This document shows positions 24,001-35,600 of a DNA stretch of 64,000 nt, piece after piece. Every line of letters starts with the position of its first letter. Within the stretch, counting starts at the first letter, position 1. The position numbers were made by a program, and so were the translations under genes. The DNA comes from Lichenostomus cassidix. Taxonomy: Eukaryota > Chordata > Aves > Passeriformes > Meliphagidae. The notes beneath the pieces were generated by a model. The model was not told the DNA's origin and made no database searches. It saw nothing but the letters and a program-made list of their open reading frames with translations. The stretch is from the NCBI GenBank assembly GCA_008360975.2, contig CM039182.1, forward strand, positions 15,844,324 to 15,908,323, given 5' to 3'.

Positions 24001-26603
24001 AAGGGTCGGAGCACCACCAGGCTGCCTATCCCTGAAGGAAAGCCTGTTCTGGACTGGAGTGTCCTTGAAGTCAAGACAGCGGTCATCTGCAGAAAACAGT
24101 CAAGCAGCACTGGGTGGATACAGTAGCTGTACAGCTCTCTGACGGTTTCCTGATTCACCTTTATGCTTGTTATAGCTTCCTTTAGCTCCTGGCAATAATG
24201 CACATCACTGAGCTGCCTGAACATGGAGCCATACTGAAAGCCAACATGAGACAGGGCTTCATAAACCTCCTCTCTGCTAATCACTGACCTGCATCTTCGA
24301 TAGATGGCTTCGAAGGAGATGCTGCTTTCTTCCACCACACCTTCAAGCCCCTTTGCCACTTGGCCAGCAGCATAAACTGCATTGGAGGAAGAGACAACCT
24401 CAAAGCTTGTCATGGCTTTTTGTGGACTTAGTTTGATATTCAGCACTTGGGAACTCTGTGTGAGAACACATGGCGCAGAAAAACTGATACTCAGCTGGCA
24501 AGTACTCAGAGGCACTTTAGGTCTGGAGCTGCTCATCACAGAGGCCAGAGCAAGCTCCACATAGAAAGCTCCAGGGACTAAGGCCACCCCATTGTTCTTG
24601 TGTTCATACAAGTATGGTGTCGTTTCCTGAGACACCAGGCAGCCAAACTCCACTTTGTCACTGTTTATGCCATAAATCAAAGGATGACTGGCACTGACAC
24701 CTCTTTGGTTTGCCTGTCGATGAATATCCAGACTGGACATGAGTTTCTGGCGATCAAACTGATACCGTGGAATGGCCACTGGAACACTTTGGTACCCATT
24801 ATAGAAGTGCTGCCAGTTGGGATTATATCCCAGTTCAAACAGATTTCCTACCAGGGTCAGGAGCGTCTGATATTCTGCATCAGATTGCAAAGAGGAGAAC
24901 ACCTTTGTGCCTTTTCCCAGTGTTTCCTTTATGCTCCTTTGCAATGCTCGGTGAGGACTTATTTCCACAAACACCACATTGTCCCTGTCTCTGGCTGCAC
25001 TTTGGATGGCCCTCATGAAAGCAACAGGCTCTCGAGTATGCCGTGCCCAGAATTTGCCCTGAGCAAAGTCATTTTCAGATGCAGCCATCCCAGTCAGTGT
25101 TGAAATCACTTCAATTTCCCCCTTCCGCTTTTCTAAAGGCTCTACCTGCTCCTCCAGCTCCCCAAGTATCATATCCATGCTGGGGCTATGATATGCAGCT
25201 GGAACATTTAAAACATGAAGAAAGATATTTCTCTGTCTGAAAGCTTCAGCTAACTCTCTCTGGACAGCTTCCACAGCATCTACACTCCCAGACAGGGTGC
25301 AGGAAATGGGGCTGTTGAAAGCAGCAATGCACACCTTTCCTGAGTAGGGATGCAGGCGTTCAGCAATCTCCTGAACAGGGATGTTTCCAACCACCAACAT
25401 TCTGCCGCTGGCTGTCTTTGCCTGCAGCCTGCTCCGGTGATAAATCACTTTGACTGCATCTGCCAGGGAAAGGTACCCAGCAGTATGAGCAGCAGCAACT
25501 TCCCCCACTGAGTGGCCAACAGCTGCAATGGGCTGAATACCCCAGTGCTTCAGGAGGGAAGCTATGGCAACCTGCAGGGCAAACAGCAAGGGCTGGGAAA
25601 GCTCTGGATTCAGCAAGTCCTTTGGGCTATGATTTCTTGCCGGCAGAAGGCTGATGGCAGTGTGCTGCTGAAAAAGGTCTTCTATTTCCTTACACTTGTC
25701 TCTGAACACTGGCTCTGAGCTCAGCAGGGCCTCACTGAACTCCTTCAGCGTTACACCATTGCCACAGAACACAAACACCAGCTGGGGTTCTGCCTTTGAC
25801 ATGGCAGGTTCAGTGCTCACTGCTGACTTCAGCTCTTGCTGCAGGTGTTGGAGGGAATTTGTGACAAATGCTTTTCGGTACCTGTTGTTGGCATGGCTTC
25901 TTCTGCAGGCAGAAGTATAGGCCAGGCTTGGGAGAGTTATGGAGTTTCTTGTGCTCAGCTGCTCGGCTGTATCGGCCATTGTCATCTGAAGGGACTTACG
26001 TGATGCGGCTGACAGCAGAACTAATTCCAGGGGCTTCTTAAAGGCAGGAAGAGGCTCTGGCTGCTTCACCTGCCTGACTACAACATGAGCATTGGTTCCT
26101 CCAAATCCAAAGCAGTTGATGCCAGCTACCCTTCCGTACTCACTGGATTCTTCCCAGGGCTCTACAGCTGTGGCAACGGCAAGGTTTAATTTCTCTGTAT
26201 CGATGCTGCTCATCTCCTTTGAGTAATGCAAGGATGGAACAATCTTTCCATGATGCATCATCAGGAGCACTTTGATTAACCCGGCTGCTCCAGCAGCCGA
26301 TTCCGTGTGCCCAATATTTCCTTTCACTGAACCGATTTTCAGAATGGAAACTCGGGAAGACCTGTTTTTGCTAATGACACTGCCCAGGCTTTCAGCTTCT
26401 GTAGGATCTCCAGCAGCAGTTCCTGTGCCATGGGCTTCAATGTACTGCACAACTGAGGGATCCACACGACTTTCATAAATGCTGCGCAGTAACTTCTCTT
26501 GCTCTATTTGAGATGGTCTTGTGATTGGAGTCGTGGACCTGCCGTTCTGATTTACTGCACTGATGTTTATCACACCCCAGATTTTGCTGTAGTCTTCCTT
26601 TGC
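21045..26603 (-). CDS. PKS copy A, exon 6 (KS C-terminus to ACP)
   Basis: Single uninterrupted 5,559-bp exon that encodes residues 255-2106. It carries the last part of KS (both catalytic His), then AT, DH, ER-like, KR and ACP. The acceptor is TTTTCATGGAACAG followed by GCAAAGGAAGAC. The in-frame ATG 9 bp upstream of the exon is intronic. An exon this large with five small ones before it suggests that most of the gene is an old intron-poor block. The stop is TAG. Confidence 0.95.
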   Translation of the reverse strand, partial: AKEDYSKIWGVINISAVNQNGRSTTPITRPSQIEQEKLLRSIYESRVDPSVVQYIEAHGTGTAAGDPTEAESLGSVISKNRSSRVSILKIGSVKGNIGHTESAAGAAGLIKVLLMMHHGKIVPSLHYSKEMSSIDTEKLNLAVATAVEPWEESSEYGRVAGINCFGFGGTNAHVVVRQVKQPEPLPAFKKPLELVLLSAASRKSLQMTMADTAEQLSTRNSITLPSLAYTSACRRSHANNRYRKAFVTNSLQHLQQELKSAVSTEPAMSKAEPQLVFVFCGNGVTLKEFSEALLSSEPVFRDKCKEIEDLFQQHTAISLLPARNHSPKDLLNPELSQPLLFALQVAIASLLKHWGIQPIAAVGHSVGEVAAAHTAGYLSLADAVKVIYHRSRLQAKTASGRMLVVGNIPVQEIAERLHPYSGKVCIAAFNSPISCTLSGSVDAVEAVQRELAEAFRQRNIFLHVLNVPAAYHSPSMDMILGELEEQVEPLEKRKGEIEVISTLTGMAASENDFAQGKFWARHTREPVAFMRAIQSAARDRDNVVFVEISPHRALQRSIKETLGKGTKVFSSLQSDAEYQTLLTLVGNLFELGYNPNWQHFYNGYQSVPVAIPRYQFDRQKLMSSLDIHRQANQRGVSASHPLIYGINSDKVEFGCLVSQETTPYLYEHKNNGVALVPGAFYVELALASVMSSSRPKVPLSTCQLSISFSAPCVLTQSSQVLNIKLSPQKAMTSFEVVSSSNAVYAAGQVAKGLEGVVEESSISFEAIYRRCRSVISREEVYEALSHVGFQYGSMFRQLSDVHYCQELKEAITSIKVNQETVRELYSYCIHPVLLDCFLQMTAVLTSRTLQSRTGFPSGIGSLVVLRPLEEEMMIYMRMSKSTGNCLEVCGCFVDKHGSVLAELKRVAITFMKEASSRDNEFLFENRWKEVSLSQTIVHLGVKPRFLVFADKFGISEQLKKYLHPGSRYVMYEDWESLLEGDTQNKMRAEVEDYDEILFLWGIQKLNEDFPGKAVDQLAKCCEAYRQVVVALREKASRCSVRVITYKTTERYVDHVNCGFALYGMTRTCIVEVPEITFQLIDLSSSSSLDISVLADVLVKYKGGDYPEVYISLGRIYVSEIRRTLFVDTDYIQPIRSLQKSQTFTLYTSDPYTAKDLSGELSTGTATQLDKQSVEIQVDKICLHSEDYFPISVSSCSFGNTLYWNSQAGDKHRLLALDFSGTVTATGIDVKRVKVGDHVVSCYPTAASSRVQIPGTVCFNVKKFPFLQNVPCVSYFIIAWEIFTQRLPKGKHGRMLGIITTEPSSVLCHVLSAAAEEMGWRTVLAKPTPNMFQYIKLCNALVVLPPVNRLSQEDLAHMYFLKDVVIVCGNQQSECIQNVCEIDNENISFHILVVASLFQKAHLKELQKNVHAWVSSMDMKQFRHLPGSVFQQRENFEGLNSVMSYFTCTSVPLAVLGRQKDIGVLSDIPLYEPQKQLFKQNAVYVVVGGLTGLGFETVKFIAENGGGCIAILSRRIPSSEKQEEMRALQEHYKGSKVVSVQCDVTLSSDVEKAFQSIANTFAGSPIKGVFQSAVALHDGHLEVLKLADFHRVLSPKVAGTLNLHWATRGQELDYFVCYSSVTSFLGNATQTNYAAANSFLDVFCLYRRNCGLSGQAINWGALNLGILLNQNHIQSILRSKGIDILQVHEIHEYLRKTLLINNSQQAVVKLNFQALSHHVFSQITSLKSRFMSLMLEEFRNKIETPEETQVPDAAFLKSEDYITSLVSDLTGVTPDELTMNTPLSSLGIDSMLAMTIQNRVFQERKVDIPLLKLLDPHTTLSSLVVVLEETSNANGIVEKKNAAVESAENDTLL

Positions 26604-29600
26604 CTGTTCCATGAAAAGTTAAATTGTCTTTAATAACAATAGTAGTCTTTGGTTAAAGATGCCTCCAGGAAACTTCCAAGCCTGGTGCATCCCACAGACT
26701 AGTATTCATTACTGATCCTCCATGTACGGGGTGAGTTGATGGCAACACATAGTCTGAGAGTGATCAAGAAAAATTTCATGGCTTTGGGATATTTGCTAAG
26801 GAAATCTGAGGCACAAGTTATTTTCTCCTCCATACTTCCAGTTCAAAGCAGCAATATTAAACAAAAAATATTGAAAGCAGCAATAGTTGAAAGCATCAAT
26901 ATAGAAAGAAACAGACAGGCTGAATCTACTAAGACAAGACTCAGCAGCTGGTGTCACCACCAAGGTTTTGGAGTTTTTGCAAATGGCTTGGCCTATGCAG
27001 AGTCAGGCATGATGGTATCAGATGGGACTCACCTCTCTGAGTGAGGAAGGAGAGTCTTTGCACAGAAACTAGCAAGACTCCTTGGAGAGCTTTAAACTAG
27101 TTATGGTAGTGGATGGCAGCAATATCAGGCTTGCCCCAACAAACTGCGGGACAGTATGAAAAAGTTAGAGGATAGGGTACTTCTGAAAGGTGATAGGGTG
27201 ATAGGGTACACCCTCTGCAGGTGACTCTGAGATGTACCAGCCACACTGGAGCACACTAGCAGTCTCACAGAGACAAGCCAGCAACTCCTGAGATAATAGA
27301 AGCCAACAGCAAAATATGGGAGAAACACCTTAGTAGCAAAAGAAGGCTTATGTAGGAATACCTTGATCAAGCACCAGCAGTCAAAGGTGCAACCACTAGA
27401 TACAACTATGGGACATCCCTTCACACCCCCACTAGGATATTGTCCATCAAATACTTCTGTTAAGTGCTGTATACCAATGCACACAGTATGGGGACAAACA
27501 GGAGGAACTAGAGATCTGTGTGCAGCCTGTGTGCTTCAATCTTATTGCAATTACGGATGTGGTGGGATAGCTCCCGGTGGGAATGTTGGCATGAAGGGCC
27601 ACACGCTGTTTAGGAGAGACAGACCAGGAAGGTGCAGTGGTGGAGTTGCCCTCTATGTGAGGCAACACTTGGAGTGTACTGAGCTCTGCCTTGGTGGGGA
27701 TAAAAGGGAGACTGGTAAGGGTGACACCACTGTGGGTGTTTGCTACAGGCCGCCTGGTCAGGAGGAGGAAGTGGATGAGGCTTTCTACAGGCAGCTGGAA
27801 GCCCCACAGTCACAAGCCCTGGCTCTTGGTGGGCTTTAACTACCCTGACATCTTCTGGAGAAGCAAAACTGCAAAGCACAAACAGTGCAGGAGCTGCCTG
27901 GAAAGCATTGATGACAACTTCCCTGTCACAGGTAGTGGAGGATCCAACAAGGAATGCTGTGCTGCCCAACCTTATACTAACAGGGAGGGCCTTGTTGGAC
28001 ATGTGAGGGTTGGGGCAGCCTTGGCTGCAGTGACCATGAGATTGTACAGTTCACTGTTGAAGGAAGAGGAAGCAGGACCTCTGTGAATGAATAAAAAACT
28101 CCTGTCATTACTCAAATATAAGCCAGAAATATACAGGAGATGGAAGCAGGGTCAGGACACAGGGTCAAGAGTGAATGTAGAGAGGTCATCAGAATAAGCA
28201 GTAATGAGACTAGAAAGGCCAAGGCCCATTACATCTGGTCAAGGATGTTAAGGATAACAAAAAGGGCCTTTCCAAATACATCACAACAAAAGGAAAATTA
28301 AGGATAATATGGGTCCATTAGTAAATGGAGTGGGGATCCTGGTAACAGAGGATGCAGAGAAGGGAGGGTTACTGAATGTGTTCTTTGCATCTGTCTTCAC
28401 TGAAAAAATCTCTGACCCAGGAGACCAGGGTAAAGGAATGCTGAAAGGAAGACCTCCCCTTGCTCCAGTGTGATTGGGTCAGAGAGCACCTAAACAAATT
28501 TGACATCCACAAGTCCAAGGGTCCTAACAGGATATATCCATGAGGTCTGGGAGAGCAGGGGTATAACACAGCAAGACTGCTCACAATCATCTTTGAAAGG
28601 TTGTGGAGATCATGAGACATGCCTGAGGACTGGAAGAAAGCAAATGTCACCCCAGTCTTCAAACAGGGCAAGAAGGAGGACCAAGGAACTACCAATCAGT
28701 CAGCCTCACCTCAATCCCTGGGAAGGTGATGGAGCATCTCATTCCAGAGGCCATCTCTATCCACAAGGAAGATACGAAGGTGATCAGGAGTAGCCAACAT
28801 GGATTCACTAAAGGTAAATCATGTTTGACCAACCTGATTGACTTCTGTGATCAAACATTTGCCTGGATGAATGAGAGGAGAGCAGTGGATATTGTCTACC
28901 TCAATTTTAGCAAGGCTTTTGTCACTTTCTCTCACAGCATCCTCACAGAAAAACTCATGAAGCATGGACTGGATGAGTGGACAGAGACATGGATTGAGAC
29001 CTGGCTGAATGGCAGATCTCAGAGGGTTATAATCAGTGACACAGGGTGTAGTTGAAGTGTCACTAGTGGTATCCCCTGGGCCCAGTTCTGTTTAGTTTAT
29101 TCATCAATGGCTTGGATGAAGGGCAGAGGCCTCCTCAGCAAGTTCACTCTCCACACAAAGCTGGGAGGAGAGGCTGATACCCCAGAGGGCTCTGCAGGTC
29201 TCCAGAGAGACCTTGACAGGTTGGAGAGATGAACAGAGAGGAACTGTCTGAAATTCAACAAGGGCAAATGCAGGGTCCTGCACCTGGGCAGGAATAACCC
29301 CAGACACCAGTACAGGATGGAGGACAACCTGCTGGAAAGCAGCTCTGAGGAGAAGGACCTGGGGGTCCTGGAGGACAACAAGCTGTCCATGAGCCAGCAG
29401 TGTGCCCTGGGGTCCAAGAAGGCTGGTGGGATCCTGGGCTGCATTAGGAAGAGCATTGCCAAGAGGCTGAGGGAGGTGATCCTGACTTCCTACTCAGCCC
29501 TGGTGAGGCCATATCTGGAGTGCTGTGTCCAGTTCTGGGCTCCTCAGTACAAGAAAAACATGGAGCTAATGGAGTGGGTCCAAATGAGAGCTACAAAGAT

Positions 29601-32600
29601 GATGAAGGGGCTGGAGCATCTCTCTTATGACAAAAGTCTGAGGGAGATGGGCCTGTTAAGCCTTGAGATGACTGAAAAGAGACCACATCAGTGTCTGTAA
29701 GTATCTGAAGGGAGGGTGTCAGAGAATGGATCCAGGCCCTTCTTGGTGGTGCTGAGCAACAGGACAAGAGGCAATGAGCTGAAAAAGATGCACAGGAAGT
29801 TCCACCTGAATATGAGGAAGAAATTAATAACTGTACAGGTGACCAAGGACTGGAACAGGTTGCTCAGAAAGGGATTGGATTCTGCCTCTCTGGAGATGTT
29901 CAAGAATCATTTGGTCACAATCCTGTGCTACTTGATCTAAGATAACCTGGCATGAGCAAGGAGTTTGGACCAGAAAACCCACTGTGGCCCCTTCCAACCT
30001 GACTGATTCTGCGGTAATCTCATGCTTTGTCTGTAGAGGAGATAACAAAACTCAACACAGCCAAGAAATCACAGAATATGATACAAACTTTTAAATGTAG
30101 GGTCCTTTTCTTATACTAGGGGAAATGCATAAATGCATAAGAAAAGCCTCATTAGTATTAAGACTGAACTGGAAAATCATTGCTGGAAAAGTCACTATTA
30201 GAGCTGAAGACACAAAATTCTGGCAAGTAACCAGTCTTATTTTACACTGCCTCACAAGCTCTCTTACCTTTCTCAGTGGTTTGAGGAAAACAACACCACA
30301 GCCTTCTCCCCTTCCATAGCCATCTGCTTTCTTGGAAAAGGGTTTGCTTATTCCCTCCGGAGAGATCATTTTTGCTTTACTGAGAGATACAAAGGTGCGG
30401 GGATCGATGATGCAGTTCACCCCACCACAGATTGCTGCCTCACAGTCTCCTGGAGACAAACAGAAACATACTCATGCTGAGAGGGCCCTGCTGATGGACA
30501 GAAACAATCAGCAATGCTGATCTCATTGTCCAGCATCTCTTCTGTCCCCTTACCTGATTTAATGGCTCGCAAAGCGTAATGCAGAGCAAAAAGAAAAGAT
30601 GAACACGCAGTGTCAACAGTCAGGGACGGTCCAGTGAGATTAAATGTGAAAGAGACTCTGTTAGCAGCAATGCTCATTGCTGTTCCAGTACCATCATAAT
30701 GATTTATTTCACTCGCTGCTCTGCTGGTTATGATTTCATAGTCTCGATTCATGAGACCTGTAAAACATCAGATATATGTCAAGTTAACCCAAGCCAACCA
30801 CAGCGATGTACATTGCTAAACCTGATGGAAGGTTTTTGTGTTCAGTGTTAAGAGGAAACCACGTGGCATTTGTGCTGCTATCATGAAACTTTGCTTCAAT
30901 CCAAATTAGAAGCAAAACTCTGGGACCCAACTTACACAAACATATCTAACACTTGAAATTCCTACCTGCCCAGGAAATGGCAGGCCTTTCCTGATGGCTT
31001 AGCTCACTATATGATGAAGCTCAGATCTCCATAGCCTGCTGTGACCCCTTTATCTCAGTTTGAGACTAAAATTCAGTTATGAGACTCAGGTTGTTTTAGT
31101 TTAGCTATGGGAATATTTATCAATAAGTTAAAAAGAGAGTAACTCAGACATAAAAGTGCAAGACATTAGCTTCCCTTCCTCATATGTAGCGAGTTAAAGG
31201 TCACAGCACAAATTACTATCCTGTGCTTTCTATTTTTTTTTTTTCACACTGTGATCTATTAAGAAATAATAAAGAAGAATAGGGCCTGTGAGCAGTCATG
31301 TCTTCTTTCTGGGAACATTATTCTTGAAATACCAATATTTAAATACTTGTGGATCCCCAAGTCCATGAGAACATGTGGAAAATGTGGTACTTCTATTCAG
31401 AGAGCAAGGAATAGTACCCTCGGTGGAAGACGAGTATCTCTCACACTAAAAGGCAATCTAAAGCTTTTCTCCCTATAGCTACATCAGCCTAACTACCCCG
31501 GAAAGCTCCTCTTTAAAGAGACACAGATTACACCAGCAGTAATGTGCTGTTATTCTAGTATTGTCTTTTAAATGTCTTTCAACAGCACATGGCATCAACT
31601 CCTCCATAACTTTTCTGGTCCTGACAAAAGCAGTTGGACAACTGCACCTTGATACCATTGTAATGCCTACAGGAAGATTTCTGCTGGATTTACAAGGATA
31701 TTAACCCCCACAACACCTTGAACAAAGTTATGCTGGAGAACAATATACTGGAGAAAAGTGTAGGCCTGTGTAGAAGCCCAGAAGATAAGGGGCTGAAGTG
31801 TACATGTCAAACACTGATAGCTGGAGAGCTGTGGAGCCAACCAAAGATGGTTGGTAACAGTCATGAATTGTCAAAAGAGCAAGAGGAGAAGGGGGCCATG
31901 CAGAGGTAGGACAGCACTCTCCCAGGATAAACATCCTTGTTCTGCTCCACAGAGACACAACCACAGAATCACACAATCTGTTAGGCTGGAAAAGACCACT
32001 GAGATCATCCAGTCCACTCTATGGCCAAACACCACCTTGTCAACTAGATCTAAATAACACATCCAGTCTTTCCTTAAACACCTCCAGTGATGGTGACTCC
32101 AACACCTCTCTGGGCAACTGATTCCCACATCCAATCACCCTTTCTGTGAACAATTTTTCCCTCATGTCCAAACTGAATGTCCCCTGGCACAGCCTGAGGC
32201 CATGGCCTCTCATCCTGTCTCTAGTTGTTTGCAAGAAGAGGTTGATTCCCACATCATTACAGCCTGCTTTCAGGCAGTTGTAGAGAGTCATAAAATCACC
32301 CCTGAGCCTCCTGGTCTCAGGCTAAACATTGCCAGCTCCCTCAGCTGCTCGTTATAGAACTTGTACTCCAGAACCTTTCCTTGCTCTGCTGCCCTTCTCT
32401 GGACTTACTCCAGCACATCAGTGTCTCCTTCCTGAATTGATGGGACCAGAAGTGGACACAGGACTCGAGTTGTGACCTCACCAGTGCCAAGTACAGGGGA
32501 AGAATCACTGCCCTGCCCCTGTAGTCACACTATTGCTGATCCAGGCCAGGATGCCATTGGCCTTCTTGGCCACCTGGGCACTCACTGGCTCATGTTCAGC

Positions 32601-35600
32601 TGCTGTCCACCGGTACCCCCAGGTCCTTTTCCACTGGGCCACTTTCCAACCACTCTGCCCCCATCAACAAACAAAAGACAGCATCAGCACAGAAGTGGAA
32701 TGAAGTGTTGACCCAAGGTCAGTCTGGGGAGGGAAGGATTAAGAGCACCCAAGAGTCCCAAAGCCTCTGACACATTTCCAGAAAGGTCTGAAAGAAGGGA
32801 CTGGACATGATAACTAACTTGCATAGAAAGAGAGAAAGCTATCTTCAGACCTGGGAAGACTATTTATAAATAGGTATACCTACCTAGGCCATAGGGTGTG
32901 TTAGAAATGAGAGGAGAGAATTTAGATAAGTGCTGCCTCTGCCCAGGCCTCTGGCAGCAGACAGTAGCTCTGTTGGGGCAGCTAGCACCCCAAAACCCAC
33001 TCTCCTTCACAAGTTCTTTAATAATGGCCAATTAGGTCTATTACAAAATTAATTCTTTATTTAATAGAAACAAAACTAACAGACATGAGACTTTTAATTG
33101 GACTATTTTTTACACAGGAGTAAAACAAAATTAACTACTAGTAGATAAAATACAGTGCACTATAAGGATACCTATATTACAGCTAGCAAAGAAACAGTAC
33201 AGCTTAAGATTCAATGGACTTACCACCAGATTGATGATGGGGTACACATAAAATCTTGCCTCCCAATTCCCAGGAAAGTAACCGCATAACTCATGTCCAA
33301 GCTCATGGGAGAAGATCCCCTACATGTTTTCAGGAGTGTGTAGGAGGCTTCTACCTCTGTGAAAATTTGTGTAGCCTTTCTAGTTTGTAAAATAGAGTGT
33401 CTCTCAGTAAGGATTTTCTGACTTATCCCCTTACATCTTGCTCTCAAGGCAAGATGCTTATTGTCAGCTGGGTGATGTCACCTCCCTAACACCAGAGATA
33501 CCTCACTGCTGGACAGATGTCCAGCTTAGGTTATATCACCAATTCACATGAGGGGAGAAGAATGTCCAGAGCTGTGCACCAGCTGATGGACACAGCAGGT
33601 AAGCTCTTCCATGGTAGGGGGGATGTCCTGCCACAGGGTGCCCACAAAACACTGGACATGTCATCAGCCAGACTGATGCTGGAAGCAGACCTTTTTCTCT
33701 CTTTCTCTCTTTCTCTCTCTCTCCCCTTCTTTAATTTATCTCTTCCTTTCCCTCTTTCCTTCCACCCCACCCCTTTATCCACAAGCCCTGCCATGTGCTG
33801 ATACAGCAGGTCAGGAACTAACATTCCAATTTCCATTCTAAATGAGTTATTTACTAATAAAAGTTTTCCTGCAGACCCTAGTAATCATGGGTGTTCCCTC
33901 CCCCTTAAGGATGGAACATTACAGCCTGGCTTGGGAGTATCTTACCCAAGAAGGGTTGGGCTTGGGAGTATCTTTCCCAAGAAGGGTTGGGCTGGGGAGG
34001 CAGTTTTAACTGTTTCCTGCTTAATTTCAGTGCCTGAACACAGGAAGTAAAGCACCAAAAAGAGATACACAAATTGCATCATGAACTTCCAAAGTAGCCT
34101 GGTCATTCTTACTCAAAGTAACCAGAAGTACCACAGCACAGTAGCCTTAGAACTCCAGTCTAGATCCAGCCTAGATAACATGGAAAGGCTATGAAGGCGC
34201 GCTCCAATCTTTGTGCAGTTTAAACACACTTTCTTTGCCATGAAATTTTCCTCTTACCAATAAAAACACCTGTTTTGGTGCCACTGACAGATTCTACAGG
34301 AACTCCTGCATCCTCCAGGGCTTTGTATGTGCACTCTATCAGTAACTTCTGCTGCGGATCCATGCGTTCAGCTTCCATATTATTAATCCCAAACAGGTGG
34401 TTGTCAAATGCATTAAATCTGAAATACACAGACCAGAATATGATATGGCATATACATGTATATAGGATGCATTTACTTCTAGACTCACAGTTAACATATT
34501 TTGCAACTTCATGAAAAGCAGAGCAGTAACTGGTTTTTAGGCCACAGTTCCCATTTATGAAATTCAGAAGATAATGTTTGTAAGCCAAGGATGTTTCACG
34601 TCCCACCACAAAATACGTAATTTTATCAATGATTCTGCATTTCAGAGATAGGAGTCCACTCCTAACCATTTTTATTCACATGGTAATTGCACTAGTACCA
34701 ACTGGACTCCTCAGAATATGAAATGCACAGAATCAGACTCCCTCTGCTGCAATGGGGTTGTGGCCAGTAAGTTATAAACAAATATTTTTTTCTAAATTAT
34801 TTTAAGCCTATACCAATAGGCTTAAAATAATTATAGACCAATAGACCAATGCTATACAATTTAAAACCAAAAGATAGAGGATCAGCTGAGGTATTTTCAA
34901 GAAATACTCATGCTTCTCTAAAAATATATTCAAAATGCTTGAGGTGTGTGTATGTGTGTCTTAGTCTTTCAAAACATCTTCAAAAGAGGCCCATGCTTAC
35001 AAAAGACCAAGTCCAAGTTTAATCTCATATCCCCAGATCAGATTTGTATGACCTTCTATCATCTCTTCATTTCAGTGCAAGATTCAATATCTGACATGGG
35101 ACTAAGCACTAAATTAATTCTTCATCTTGTGATTCATCTCTGCCAATTCTAAATCTCAGAAGACAAAAACATTTCTCCTGTGCATTTCAACTTCTCCTTT
35201 GAATGAAGGTCTACAGCCTGATTTTTCAAGGGAAAGTGGAATTCAAATAAAAGACACTTATTTTGGCCTTACTGTACTTTGCTATTCTGCACACTAGTCA
35301 CAGCCCCTGAACAGCTGTACCTATAGTCTAAGCACTACAAAAGTCAGAGGTGCAGCAGAGGAACAGACTCACTCATCAAGAAGAGCAGCTCGTGTTGTAC
35401 ATATTTTTCCTGGCTTGTTATGATCTGGATCATACCACTCCTTGGCATTAAATCTCTCGGGGGGGATTTCTACAGTGCAGTTTCTGCCTTCCTCCAGGAC
35501 TTTCCAGAAATTGTCAATTCCATCTCCTGTTGGACAAAGTTCTTAAAATCAATTCAGTTATGCACTCCCCCTTCCCATGCAGACTCAGAAAAGCACACAG

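Noticed and set aside
21534..26478. Plus-strand open frames opposite PKS copy A exon 6 (and the same opposite copy B)
   Set aside because: They are antisense shadows of a conserved coding exon and mirror each other only because the exon is duplicated.
26604..26612. Internal ATG (Met-Glu-Gln) before the large PKS exon as a separate start
   Set aside because: The ATG lies upstream of a good splice acceptor, and the residues that follow continue the KS domain begun in exon 5. A start here would lack the KS active-site Cys.
27363..29700. Open frames in 27.3-29.7 kb as possible host genes
   Set aside because: They are endonuclease, RT and ORF2-tail remnants of the intronic CR1, broken by stops and frameshifts.
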